DNA of 64,000 nt from Inconstantimicrobium porci (GTDB lineage: Bacteria > Bacillota > Clostridia > Clostridiales > Clostridiaceae): the NCBI RefSeq assembly GCF_009696465.1, contig NZ_VULX01000003.1, positions 124,001-188,000 on the forward strand, written 5' to 3'. This document shows positions 26,815 to 35,489 of this stretch, one piece after another; position 1 is the first letter of the stretch, and every line of letters starts with the position of its first letter. Below the pieces are notes generated by a model. The model was not told where the DNA came from, ran no database searches, and worked only from the letters and a program-made list of their open reading frames with translations. Made by a program: the position numbers and the translations under genes.

Positions 26815-26829
26815 TATTCAGCTGATTTT
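26796..26829 (+). terminator. Terminator after the small membrane peptide
   Basis: AAATCAGCT (26796-26804) pairs with AGCTGATTT (26820-26828) followed by a short T-run. The stem overlaps the coding 3' end. Confidence 0.7.
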
Positions 26830-26941
26830 GTTGCAAGCTTATTATACCAGTTAGGAGATTTGTAATAGAAGAATATTTGGAAAATGTAGCAAGATGCTTT
26901 AGATTGGTATTGAAAAGTTTAATATAGCATTTTACATAAAC

Positions 26942-26984
26942 AAAAATTCGATCAATATACGATGTTTATATTGATCGAATTTTT
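26942..26984. terminator. Strong bidirectional terminator
   Basis: An 18-bp perfect stem, left arm 26942-26959 and right arm 26967-26984, has a 7-base loop with A- and T-runs at the outer ends. It terminates the leftward gene that ends at 26988 and blocks readthrough from the left. The 110 bases before it (26830-26941) show nothing recognisable. Confidence 0.88.
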
Positions 26985-26987
26985 GTT

Positions 26988-27290
26988 TTATAGGTAATTG
27001 AATTTAATTAAAACTTCTTTGATTTCACCTTTGCTGTTTTTTCTTATTTTAAAATCTTTTATATCTTTAAAATTGTTATCGACCTGAAATGTTAACTCAT
27101 GGATCATAGCTTTTGCCTTTTTAGCTAAATCACCATCTTCAACAACTACAAATCTTTCTTTCTTTGTTGTAATTTCATCTTGTAAGTTATCAACAATAAC
27201 ATAGTATTTATCGCCTTCCTCTACAACAGAGTATTCTTTTCCAACTGTAAGATTTTCGCAGAATGTATTGTCTATGCATCTAACCTTCAT
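26988..27290 (-). CDS. Hypothetical protein with SH3-like strand pattern (100 aa)
   Basis: It begins MKVRCIDNTFCENLTVGKEY, then alternates short strands (YSVVEEGDKYYVIVDN, RFVVVEDGD) before a helical and strand-rich C-terminal half. The N-terminal half resembles small barrel proteins seen as phage- or host-encoded hypothetical proteins. Function is unknown. The ATG at 27290 follows GGAGGGG with ideal spacing; an upstream in-frame ATG at 27305 lies before that ribosome site and is rejected. It is a single-gene unit. Confidence 0.6.
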   Translation of the reverse strand: MKVRCIDNTFCENLTVGKEYSVVEEGDKYYVIVDNLQDEITTKKERFVVVEDGDLAKKAKAMIHELTFQVDNNFKDIKDFKIRKNSKGEIKEVLIKFNYL

Positions 27291-27380
27291 AATTAACCCC
27301 TCCATATTATAAGTAAATATTGTATTTATATTTAATATAACACATTAAAGTTAATAATTGAATAGTGAGAAGTTATAAAA

Positions 27381-28094
27381 TTATTTTTTCTTTATAATTC
27401 TGTATAATTCTTCAGTATCATCAGAAATGGTCTTAAAAGTATAACCATTTTTCTTATAATACTGTATAACTTCATTAAGTGCAGCTGCAGAATTTTTATT
27501 GTTGTATCCTGAATGCATAAGAACTACTGCAGTTTTTTTTGTGCTTTGAGCTCTTTTTGCTATTTTGCTTGGTGATAGTTTAGGATATAGTCCGTCTGTG
27601 GAATCAACATTCCATTCATAGACTTTAAGATTTTTTGAATGGATTTTATTAAGCATTGATTTAGTCAACTTGAAATAACTGCTGTTGCATCCAAAAGGAA
27701 ATCTTAGAATATTAGTTGTAACACCACAGGCATTTTTTATAGAATTCTGGCACTCAGCCATTTCTTTGAAAAAATCGCCATTAGGACCATATAGTTTACA
27801 ATGATCATGAGTATAAGAATGTAGACCTACTGCATTACCATCAGATACCATTTGCTTTATAATTTCCTGTTGATTATTGTCTATTTGTTCACCTATAAGA
27901 AAGAATGTAGCATTGACATTATTGTCTTTAAGTGTTTTCAGCATATCTTTAGTTACCTTTCCACCAGGAGCATCATCAAATGTCAAGTAGACGATTTTTT
28001 TAGTTTCTGTTGTTTTAGACGCTTTTTCAATTTCTGAATTTGATGGTGTTATGAATAACATAAAAACTAGAAATAAAGATATAATATTTTGCAT
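27381..28094 (-). CDS. Polysaccharide deacetylase family protein (secreted)
   Basis: A 237-residue NodB-homology protein with an N-terminal signal peptide (MQNIISLFLVFMLFITPSNS). Motif 1 is TFDDAP (catalytic Asp and metal Asp), motif 2 HSYTHD (metal His pair), motif 3 RFPFG, motif 4 around WNVDSTDG, and motif 5 LMHSG, so all key residues are present. Such carbohydrate esterase family 4 enzymes remove N-acetyl groups from peptidoglycan or chitin-like oligosaccharides outside the cell; substrate here is unproven, but a peptidoglycan N-acetylglucosamine deacetylase is likely. It has its own promoter region shared divergently with a small membrane protein gene. Confidence 0.9.
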   Translation of the reverse strand: MQNIISLFLVFMLFITPSNSEIEKASKTTETKKIVYLTFDDAPGGKVTKDMLKTLKDNNVNATFFLIGEQIDNNQQEIIKQMVSDGNAVGLHSYTHDHCKLYGPNGDFFKEMAECQNSIKNACGVTTNILRFPFGCNSSYFKLTKSMLNKIHSKNLKVYEWNVDSTDGLYPKLSPSKIAKRAQSTKKTAVVLMHSGYNNKNSAAALNEVIQYYKKNGYTFKTISDDTEELYRIIKKK

Positions 28095-28270
28095 TTTATC
28101 AGCTCCTTTTTAAGATCCTATTCACTATTTTAGTATTAACTTAAAATCATTAATATATTAAAAAATTAAATTTTACTAAGATTAGTAATTTAAAATTAAG
28201 CAAACATTAATACATTATTCATAATATAATGTTATAATAGAGAAAAATAAGATTAAGTGAGGACATAATT

Positions 28271-28531
28271 ATGGATAAGTTTATAAATTCTCTAATAATT
28301 GTAGTAGTTGTTTGCATAGTACTTTTATTAGTTACAAAGCTACTTTTATTTTTCTTGCCAATTATTCTTATAGCAGTTGCAGTAATATGGATTTATAAAA
28401 AATTTAAGAATAAATTTAATAATGGTTACACAAAAAACGTTGATGATATAGAGTATATGAGTTCTCAACAAAGCGGTGATGTGGACAACAATTCAGAAGT
28501 AATTGATGTTGATTATAAAGATGTTCAATAA
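28271..28531 (+). CDS. Small membrane protein (86 aa)
   Basis: Two closely spaced hydrophobic stretches (about residues 7-28 and 30-42) probably form one long helix or a hairpin. A basic segment (KKFKNKFNN) and an acidic C-terminal tail (SEVIDVDYKDVQ) follow. No known motif is seen. The ATG start at 28271 has GTGAGGA upstream. It is a single gene with its own terminator, divergent from the polysaccharide deacetylase. Confidence 0.6.
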   Translation: MDKFINSLIIVVVVCIVLLLVTKLLLFFLPIILIAVAVIWIYKKFKNKFNNGYTKNVDDIEYMSSQQSGDVDNNSEVIDVDYKDVQ

Positions 28532-28535
28532 TAAT

Positions 28536-28565
28536 AAAAAATCATTATGTAAATAATGATTTTTT
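28536..28565 (+). terminator. Terminator after the 86-aa membrane protein gene
   Basis: AAAAAATCATTA (28536-28547) pairs with TAATGATTTTTT (28554-28565) around a 6-base loop. Confidence 0.8.
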
Positions 28566-28637
28566 ATTTTATAAATCACAATATATATTTATGATTAATA
28601 TTATGTATTGATAGATTAATCAGGAGGTAATTATATA

Positions 28638-29381
28638 TTGGGTAATGATAATGAAAACAGTGGTACTGAAGGTTTTGATAAAGATAATTCGCTAAATAGT
28701 AGATATAAAAAGGGTGTGCTAATTATAAATTCCTACATTAAGCAGAAGGACTCTATAGTCCCTTTTAAAGTAAAGTTTAGAATATATAGACTATCAGGAA
28801 TTAAACCTGAACTAATATATTATGGTGTTACTGATGATTATGGAAAGGCCAGAATCAGTAGTCTGGACTTTGGCTATTATAGATTAATAGAAGTAGTTGA
28901 TTCTAAGAGAATAAAACCTAAATATATACCTTGGAATGAATTTGAGATAAATAATAATAATCTATGTATTCATGTAAATATAGAAAACAGAAATAGAAAT
29001 GCTAATGTTAAATATGAAGAGAGAAAACATGAAACTATCAAAGAAGAAAAGGATTCTCATGAATATCAAAACTTAAAGAATAATATTAAAGGAAGTATTA
29101 TCGTTAAGTCTATGTTTAAAAGCAAGACTAATGAGCCTTTATCAGGTACTGAATTTTCAATATTTAGGGTTACAAATATGAAAATACAGCTTGTTGATTC
29201 TAAAACAACAAATGGTAATGGAATAGCTCATTTTACGAATTTGTACAGTGGTAAATATTTGATAGTTGAAAAAATAAACAAGAATATTTTTAATAAACCT
29301 GTTTATTTGAATGGGCAGGTTGTCTCATTGGATAAAGATAAGAAAGATGTAGGTGTTCTTGTAATAAATAGTTTAAAGTAG
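28638..29381 (+). CDS. SpaA/Cna-B-like prealbumin-fold protein without a signal peptide
   Basis: Two prealbumin-type beta domains (about residues 25-115 and 150-245) are joined by a charged linker. Both show the SpaA/Cna-B pattern: a strand with Lys (KGVLIINSYIK; GSIIVKSMFK), FRIYRL or FSIFRV, a turn with TDDYGKARI or TNGNGIAHF, and GYYRLIEV or GKYLIVEK. In sortase-type adhesins these domains are extracellular. Here there is no signal peptide, membrane helix or LPXTG, and the N-terminus is acidic. The start is a TTG at 28638 behind AGGAGGT. A mother-cell (spore coat) or cytoplasmic role is possible but unproven. Confidence 0.75.
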   Translation: MGNDNENSGTEGFDKDNSLNSRYKKGVLIINSYIKQKDSIVPFKVKFRIYRLSGIKPELIYYGVTDDYGKARISSLDFGYYRLIEVVDSKRIKPKYIPWNEFEINNNNLCIHVNIENRNRNANVKYEERKHETIKEEKDSHEYQNLKNNIKGSIIVKSMFKSKTNEPLSGTEFSIFRVTNMKIQLVDSKTTNGNGIAHFTNLYSGKYLIVEKINKNIFNKPVYLNGQVVSLDKDKKDVGVLVINSLK

Positions 29382-29404
29382 CAGATAAAAAAGTCTGCTG
29401 CTTT
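29375..29404 (+). terminator. Terminator overlapping the stop of the SpaA-like gene
   Basis: AAAGTAGCAGA (29375-29385) pairs with TCTGCTGCTTT (29394-29404); the following sequence is T-rich but interrupted. Confidence 0.7.
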
Positions 29405-29476
29405 ATATTTTATCTTGTTATAATTAGGGATCTGTATTATAATAATCAAAAAATGTAATAAAGGATGATATTAATT

Positions 29477-29929
29477 ATGAAGATTAGAATAAAGTATTTT
29501 GAAGGCGCTACTAAGCTTAAGAAAATTGCAAAAGGAAACTGGATAGATGTATATTCTAGTAAAGAACTTTTTGTGCCAGAAGGTGACAGAGCGATGATAC
29601 CGTTAGGTTTTGCTTTAGAACTACCATCAGGTTATGAAGCACATCTAGCACCTAGAAGTTCAACATTTAAGACATGGGGAATAATACAGACAAATTCAGT
29701 TGGTGTAGTTGATGATACATATATAGGTGATAATGATCAGTGGCATATTCCTGTTTACTGTTTAAAAGGTCATGATTCAAAAGATGGAGTTACAGGAACG
29801 CTTATTAAATGTGGTGATAAAATAGGCCAGTTTAGAATAATGGAAGTTATGCCTGAACTTGAATTCGAAGAAGTTGAATCATTTGGCAATCAGGATAGAG
29901 GTGGATTTGGAACAACAGGAACACGTTAA
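29477..29929 (+). CDS. dut: dUTP diphosphatase-like protein
   Basis: A 150-residue member of the trimeric dUTPase superfamily. Visible motifs are LAPRSSTFKTWG (motif 2), NSVGVVDDTYIGDND (motif 3, with the catalytic Asp region), and GGFGTTGTR at the C-terminus (motif 5, the lid arm). The enzyme hydrolyses dUTP to dUMP and PPi, keeping uracil out of DNA and feeding thymidylate synthesis. The ATG at 29477 is preferred; the ATG at 29465 abuts the only ribosome site (AAAGGA). Confidence 0.88.
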   Translation: MKIRIKYFEGATKLKKIAKGNWIDVYSSKELFVPEGDRAMIPLGFALELPSGYEAHLAPRSSTFKTWGIIQTNSVGVVDDTYIGDNDQWHIPVYCLKGHDSKDGVTGTLIKCGDKIGQFRIMEVMPELEFEEVESFGNQDRGGFGTTGTR

Positions 29930-29934
29930 ATGAA

Positions 29935-29962
29935 TAAAAAAGGGCTTTATAGCCTTTTTTTA
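29935..29962. terminator. Bidirectional terminator between dut and the second ABC-F gene
   Basis: AAAGGGCT (about 29938-29945) pairs with AGCCTTTT (29950-29957), including one G-T wobble, inside A and T runs. It overlaps the last codons of the leftward ABC-F gene. Confidence 0.8.
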
Positions 29963-31894
29963 TTCACTTAGCTTTGCTTCTAAAGTTTCCCATTCACTAT
30001 AAAGCTCTTCAATTTCAGCATTTGTAGCAGTAATTTCTTTATTAACTTTCTCGGCTTCTGACGGGTTTGAGTATACTTCTTCAAGACATAACTTGTTGTT
30101 TAATTCTTCAAGTGCTTCTTCTTTTTGAGCAATTAATTTCTCAACATCTCTAAAACGCATCTTTAGTTTTTTAAGTTCTTTTTCAGATTCTCTTTTTTTC
30201 TTCTTTTCTACTTTAATTTGTGTTTTTGTTTTACCAGATGTTTCTTTATCATTTAATGAGTCGAATCTTGTTGGATTATTCTTTTTATCTATATAATAGC
30301 TGTAATTTCCTAAATAAGTTTTTATGCCATCTTCGTTTAATTCATATATTTTTTCAATTACTTTGTTTAAGAAGTATCTGTCATGTGAGATTATTAAAAG
30401 AGTGCCATCATAACTTAATATAGCATCTTCTAAAGCTTCTCTTGAAAGAATATCAAGATGGTTTGTAGGCTCATCTAGAAGCAGGAAGTTTGACTTAGAA
30501 AGCATAAGCTTTAAAAGATTAATTCTGCATCTTTCTCCACCACTTAATGTGCTTATTTTCTTAAATACATCATCGCCCTTAAATAAGAATGAAGCTAGAA
30601 CAGTTCTGATATCAGTTGTAGTAAGGTTAGGATAATCATTCCATACCTCATCGATAATAGTATTTTCAAGGTTAAGGTCAGACTGTTCTTGATCGTAGTA
30701 TCCTATATTAACATTTCTACCTATAACTTTTGCACCTTCATCAGCGGGCAATTTATCCATAAGTATCTTGAAAAGAGTAGTCTTACCACGTCCGTTTTCA
30801 CCTATTAAGGCAATCTTTTCGCCTCTTTTAATGTCCATATTAAGATTCTTGAATAAAAGTTTGTCACCAAAGCTTTTGCTTAAGTTTTCAACATGGAGTA
30901 CGTCATTTCCACTCTTTACTTGAGTTTCAAATTTTATCTTCGTAGAAGAAGTATGCACAATTGGTGATTCAAGACGTTCAATCTTATCGAGAGCTTTTTC
31001 TCTACTTTCAGCGGCTCTGATACTTTTCTCTCTGTTGAATGATCTGAATTTTTCAATAATAGCTTCCTGTCTTTTAATTTCTGCCTGCTGGATGTTATAT
31101 GCCTTTATTTGTGCTTCAATATCTTTCTCACGAAGTTCAAGGAATTTAGTGTAAGAAGCGTTATAGTGATATATTTTTCCGCCTCTTAATTCAAAAGTAG
31201 ATGTTGTAACTGAATCTAGGAAATATCTATCATGAGATATAGTGATTACTGTACCTTTATAACTCTTAAGATATTCTTCCAGCCATTCAATAGCTTCAAG
31301 ATCAAGGTGGTTTGTAGGTTCATCGAGCATAATTATGTCTGGCTTTACAAGAAGCAGCTTACACAGTGCAACTCTTGTTTTTTGGCCACCGCTTAGTGTA
31401 GAAATAATTTTATCATAATCATTTTCAGTAAAGCCAAGACCTTTGATGACCTTTGAAATCTCTGCCTTATATGTATATCCTCCACGTTTTTCATAGAGTT
31501 CCTGTGCTAAAGTATAATCATTTATTAGTTTATTGTGATAAGTAGAGTTATTTTCATCATATGGTTCATTAAGCTTTTTTTCTAAGGAGATTATTTTGTT
31601 CTCTAAATCAATAAGATTTTGAAATACAGAAAGCATTTCGTCATATATATTCCTGCATGAGTCTAAATTTAAATGCTGTGAAAGATAACCTATGCTCTTA
31701 TTTTTGTCGATAAATATTTCACCAGAGTCATAAGATATTTCCTTTGATATTATTTTAAAAAGGGTAGATTTACCTTCGCCGTTGGCACCTATAATACCTA
31801 CTTTATCGCCTTCATTTATAGAAAATGTTATATTTTTTAGTATTTCATCTATACCATAACTTTTACATAAATCTTTACAACTTAATATAATCAT
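29960..31894 (-). CDS. ABC-F family ATPase, YdiF-like
   Basis: This is the second ABC-F protein in the window (644 residues). Domain 1 has GANGEGKST, LSGGQKTR and IIMLDEPTNHLD; domain 2 has GENGRGKTT, LSGGERCR and LLLDEPTNHLD. A basic interdomain linker (about 245-305) and a C-terminal coiled coil of Lys/Glu repeats (about 540-644) fit the YdiF/YbiT branch. ABC-F proteins act at the ribosomal E site; some protect against antibiotics, others aid translation. Nothing here points to resistance. The ATG at 31894 is preceded by AAAGGAG. Confidence 0.88.
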   Translation of the reverse strand: MIILSCKDLCKSYGIDEILKNITFSINEGDKVGIIGANGEGKSTLFKIISKEISYDSGEIFIDKNKSIGYLSQHLNLDSCRNIYDEMLSVFQNLIDLENKIISLEKKLNEPYDENNSTYHNKLINDYTLAQELYEKRGGYTYKAEISKVIKGLGFTENDYDKIISTLSGGQKTRVALCKLLLVKPDIIMLDEPTNHLDLEAIEWLEEYLKSYKGTVITISHDRYFLDSVTTSTFELRGGKIYHYNASYTKFLELREKDIEAQIKAYNIQQAEIKRQEAIIEKFRSFNREKSIRAAESREKALDKIERLESPIVHTSSTKIKFETQVKSGNDVLHVENLSKSFGDKLLFKNLNMDIKRGEKIALIGENGRGKTTLFKILMDKLPADEGAKVIGRNVNIGYYDQEQSDLNLENTIIDEVWNDYPNLTTTDIRTVLASFLFKGDDVFKKISTLSGGERCRINLLKLMLSKSNFLLLDEPTNHLDILSREALEDAILSYDGTLLIISHDRYFLNKVIEKIYELNEDGIKTYLGNYSYYIDKKNNPTRFDSLNDKETSGKTKTQIKVEKKKKRESEKELKKLKMRFRDVEKLIAQKEEALEELNNKLCLEEVYSNPSEAEKVNKEITATNAEIEELYSEWETLEAKLSE

Positions 31895-32080
31895 TTTTTT
31901 CTCCTTTTTATAAAACAGTACAATTTATTATACTATGGATAATTTTTAAACTCAAATAGTTGTCTTACTACATAAGTTTCCAAGTGATAATAAGAAAGAA
32001 CAGTATCATTTTTAAAATGTATATTTTTGCGAAAAAAGGTATTAATAAAATATAGTGAATTAACGAAAGGAGAAATCATT

Positions 32081-33319
32081 ATGAAAAAACAAAAGAAGAT
32101 TTATGCTGCTTTAACTGTTTCTGTTATGGGGCTCTTTGCTGTCTTTTTTTCCGTTTATTATTATACATTGAAGAAAAATACTTATACATTTGTGAAAACT
32201 GCAAAAGCATGTTTTGATAATATAGAAGTAAAACTAAGCCTCACAGGAACAATAAAATCAAATAATGAAAGAAAATATTATAGAAACCAGTCAAAGATAA
32301 AAAAATTCAATGTTGCTGTAGGTGATGCCGTTAAACGGGGTGATTTGCTGTTTTCATATGATATTAGTGAATATGAATCTGCGCTTAATCAGGCCAAGAT
32401 AAAATATGACGAGACTATAAATAATAAAAATCTCCTTGAAAAAGAAAAGAAAGCAAATGATGAAAAAGTAGAAGAAATTAATTTAGAGATTAAAAAACTT
32501 GAAGATCAGATTGCAGTAAGTACTATTAATCCTAATAATAAAAAATTTTTCTTTAACAAAAAGAAAAGTGCAGCCATTTCAGAAATTGAGAAAGAAATAG
32601 AAAAACTAAAATATGAGAGAAAATCAATAAATGAGAAATATGACTTAATGGCTAAGCAGCTAGACAGTGCAATTTCAATAGCTGAAACAGCATATAAAAA
32701 GGCAGCAAAAAAACTTGAAGTTAATAGTGGTAAAGTAATTTCTGATATATATGGGGTAGTAACAGATATTAGTTATGATAATAATCTAATTACGAGTATT
32801 CAAAATCCTGTGATTACTATTCAAAATCTTGAGGATCTAAAGATAACAGCTGGCCTTAACAGGGACGAAGTCTCTCTTGTGAAATTAGGTCAGAAAGTTG
32901 ATATAAAATATGGTGAAAAACAATGTAAAGGAAAAGTAGCTTTCATAAATCCTGTTGCTTCAAATCAACCTTCAATCCTGAGCATTACTCAGAATACTGA
33001 GCCTAAAGTTAATATTGATATTAGTATTGATGGTTGTCATGATGATATGAAGGTGGATTTCCTTGTAGATGCAGATATATTAATAAACGAAAAGAAAAAT
33101 GTTATTACAGTGCCTAATGAGTGTATTAAAAATGATGAGGGTAAAAATAGCAAAGTATATGTGTTAAAGGATGGAATGCTTGTAGAGAGAGAAGTTCAAA
33201 TTGGAGTAGTTTCTGATAATAAAGCAGAAATTATTAGCGGAGTTTCTGAAGGAGAAGAAATTGTGTTAAATCCTGAGGATGATATGAATCTGAAGTGTAG
33301 ATATAAAGGTGAAGATTGA
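32081..33319 (+). CDS. HlyD/MacA-like efflux adaptor protein
   Basis: The 412-residue protein has an N-terminal membrane anchor (IYAALTVSVMGLFAVFF), a first biotinyl-lipoyl half (VAVGDAVKRGDLLFSYD), a long coiled coil (about 105-205), a second lipoyl half and a beta-barrel (DLKITAGLNRDEVSLVKLGQ), and a C-terminal membrane-proximal domain. This is the adaptor of MacAB-type export systems. In a Gram-positive it probably links or gates the permease at the outer face. The ATG at 32081 has AAAGGAG nine bases upstream; an upstream ATA/TTG region in the same frame is rejected. Its stop overlaps the ATPase start. Confidence 0.85.
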   Translation: MKKQKKIYAALTVSVMGLFAVFFSVYYYTLKKNTYTFVKTAKACFDNIEVKLSLTGTIKSNNERKYYRNQSKIKKFNVAVGDAVKRGDLLFSYDISEYESALNQAKIKYDETINNKNLLEKEKKANDEKVEEINLEIKKLEDQIAVSTINPNNKKFFFNKKKSAAISEIEKEIEKLKYERKSINEKYDLMAKQLDSAISIAETAYKKAAKKLEVNSGKVISDIYGVVTDISYDNNLITSIQNPVITIQNLEDLKITAGLNRDEVSLVKLGQKVDIKYGEKQCKGKVAFINPVASNQPSILSITQNTEPKVNIDISIDGCHDDMKVDFLVDADILINEKKNVITVPNECIKNDEGKNSKVYVLKDGMLVEREVQIGVVSDNKAEIISGVSEGEEIVLNPEDDMNLKCRYKGED

Positions 33320-33996
33320 TGATTGAAGCTGAAAACATTACAAAGGTATACAAAACAGGTGCTGTTGAATATAAAGCATTAGATAATGTAAGTCTTACTA
33401 TAAAACGTGGCGAATTTATCGCCATAATGGGACCTTCTGGATCAGGTAAAAGTACACTTATGAATATTTTAGCTTGCTTAGACAGATTTGATTCAGGAAG
33501 ATATAAATTAAATGGGAAAGATATCACATTTATGAATGATAATCAACTTGCCAAGATTAGAAATAAGGAGATAGGTTTCGTATTTCAAAATTTTAATCTG
33601 CTGCCTAAGCTTAATTTGCTTGAGAATGTGGAATTACCAATGATATATGCTGGTGTAGGAAAAAAAGCACGTCATGATACAGCTATGAAGGCACTTGAAA
33701 AGGTTAAGCTTACAAAGTGGTATAAACATAAGCCTTCTGAAATATCAGGGGGACAGCGTCAGAGGGTGGCAATTGCAAGATCACTTGTTAATAAACCTTT
33801 TGTTATTATGGCTGATGAACCTACAGGTAATCTTGATTCAGCCGTTAGTATAGAGGTTATGCATATTTTTCAGGAGTTAAATGAAGATGGTGTAACTATT
33901 GTAATGGTAACTCATGAAGAGGATATTGCAAGATTTGCACAGAGAATTATCACAGTGAAGGATGGAAGAATAGTTAGTGATGAATCAGCAAATTAA
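33319..33996 (+). CDS. MacB-type ABC transporter ATP-binding protein
   Basis: A single ABC domain with Walker A GPSGSGKST, Q-loop FVFQNFNLLPKL, signature ISGGQRQRVAIARSL, Walker B VIMADEPTGNLD and H-loop VTHE. It matches the LolD/MacB/FtsE type of ATPase that powers FtsX-like permeases. The ATG at 33319 overlaps the adaptor stop (TGATG) with AAGGTGAAG upstream. With its neighbours it forms a three-gene exporter, probably for peptides, lipids or antimicrobials; substrate is unknown. Confidence 0.92.
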   Translation: MIEAENITKVYKTGAVEYKALDNVSLTIKRGEFIAIMGPSGSGKSTLMNILACLDRFDSGRYKLNGKDITFMNDNQLAKIRNKEIGFVFQNFNLLPKLNLLENVELPMIYAGVGKKARHDTAMKALEKVKLTKWYKHKPSEISGGQRQRVAIARSLVNKPFVIMADEPTGNLDSAVSIEVMHIFQELNEDGVTIVMVTHEEDIARFAQRIITVKDGRIVSDESAN

Positions 33997-34020
33997 TTTT
34001 TTGAATAAGAGGTTGAAAAT

Positions 34021-35232
34021 ATGAATTTATTTGAAAGCATAAAACTTTCTTTTAAAAGTATAAGAGCCAATAAGATGAGATCTGTATTAACTATGCTAGG
34101 AATAATTATAGGTATAGCTTCTGTAATTACCATTCTGTCTCTTGGTGAAGGTGTAAGAGAATCAATGATAGGACAGTTTGATAAGGTAGGGACTACATCT
34201 GTTAAAGTAGGTGTAAATTTACTTAATGAAAAATATAGGGAGTCATATGATATAAGAAAAAATGATTATAAGGCTATTAAGGATAATATAAATACTATTC
34301 AATATATATCACCTATTCAGGGAAGTAGAGTTAGGGCAGAAAATGGCACAAAATCACGTGATATGTATATTGAGGGGTGTACTGAAGATTTTATAAAGAT
34401 TATACCACAAAAAATGAAATACGGAAGATTTTTTAATAATAGTGAGGTAGAGAACAGCAGATATTTATGTGTAATTGATGAAAGAAGTGCTAAAAGCTTA
34501 TTTGGAAGATACAATGTGATTAATGAAACTATAAATATAGGTAGAAATAATAATAAGCGTAAATTTAAAATTATTGGAGTTACGAAAGTATTAAATGGTG
34601 AAAGTTTTATGCCTGAAAGTGAGACAGCATTAGTAATGGTACCTATAAGTGCTTTTTCGAAAACACTTGGAGTATCAGAACAATATAATAATTTGGTTTA
34701 TAAATCAGATAGTAAAGAAAACGTTGAAAGATCAATCAGTGAGATACGGACTTACCTAGAAAAAAAACATAATTGTGTTAATAAAAATATATATATGATA
34801 GATAAAGCATCAAATATGCTGGAGCAGGTTGATAAAATAGTATTAATGTTTACTGCTTTTTTAGGAGTAGTTGCAGCAATATCACTAGTTGTAGGTGGAA
34901 TTGGAGTCATGAATATAATGCTTGTTTCTGTAACTGAGAGAACGCGTGAAATTGGAATAAGAAAAGCGATTGGCGCAAGTACTGCTGCCATCATGGAAGA
35001 ATTTCTTATTGAGTCACTAATATTAACTGTAATAGGAGGTATTATAGGACTGCTAATTGGAATGATAGGAGGTTATTTTATAGGGAACAAGATTCATATT
35101 ATGCCGGTTATAACCTTCAGCAAAATATTGGGAGTTTTGCTTTTTTCATCTCTTATAGGCTTGTTTTTTGGAATATATCCAGCAAGAAAAGCAGCAAAAA
35201 TGAATCCTATAGATGCATTAAGATTTGAATAG
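34021..35232 (+). CDS. MacB/FtsX-family ABC transporter permease
   Basis: A 403-residue permease with the classic MacB layout: TM1 (MRSVLTMLGIIIGIASVITIL), a large extracytoplasmic domain (about 45-275), and three C-terminal helices including VVAAISLVVGGIGVMNIMLVS, ending ARKAAKMNPIDALRFE. MacB proteins work as mechanotransmitters rather than pumps through the membrane. It is 24 bases after the ATPase gene and completes the operon. No two-component system of the BceRS type is adjacent. Confidence 0.9.
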   Translation: MNLFESIKLSFKSIRANKMRSVLTMLGIIIGIASVITILSLGEGVRESMIGQFDKVGTTSVKVGVNLLNEKYRESYDIRKNDYKAIKDNINTIQYISPIQGSRVRAENGTKSRDMYIEGCTEDFIKIIPQKMKYGRFFNNSEVENSRYLCVIDERSAKSLFGRYNVINETINIGRNNNKRKFKIIGVTKVLNGESFMPESETALVMVPISAFSKTLGVSEQYNNLVYKSDSKENVERSISEIRTYLEKKHNCVNKNIYMIDKASNMLEQVDKIVLMFTAFLGVVAAISLVVGGIGVMNIMLVSVTERTREIGIRKAIGASTAAIMEEFLIESLILTVIGGIIGLLIGMIGGYFIGNKIHIMPVITFSKILGVLLFSSLIGLFFGIYPARKAAKMNPIDALRFE

Positions 35233-35322
35233 AAGAGTAATCAATTATTAAATTCAAATATTTTTTTGTAATAAGAAATATATTTAGATAAGCAGGGATA
35301 TGTTATAAAATCATAGATTGCA

Positions 35323-35407
35323 ATTCACAGATCACAGATAAAGAGGAAACATCCTAAAGGTAGTTTCTGATAATAATTAGATTTGGATACCTTCTGTGAA
35401 CTGTGAT
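35323..35407. repeat. Imperfect inverted-repeat element in a convergent intergenic region
   Basis: The 257 bases between the permease gene and the DUF4397 gene (35233-35489) hold no gene. ATTCACAGATCACAG (35323-35337) pairs with CTGTGAACTGTGAT (35394-35407) with two mismatches, and AAGGTA (35357-35362) with TACCTT (35388-35393) extends the fold. A second stem nearby uses AGCTTAT (35437-35443) and CATATAC (35454-35460) against GTATATGATAAGCT (35475-35488). It resembles a small palindromic intergenic repeat and may also act as a terminator. Confidence 0.6.
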
Positions 35408-35489
35408 ATGCTATTGAGATATTTTTTTCCAAAGTTAGCTTATAGAGAATACTCATATACAATTTTAAGTATAAGTATATGATAAGCTT

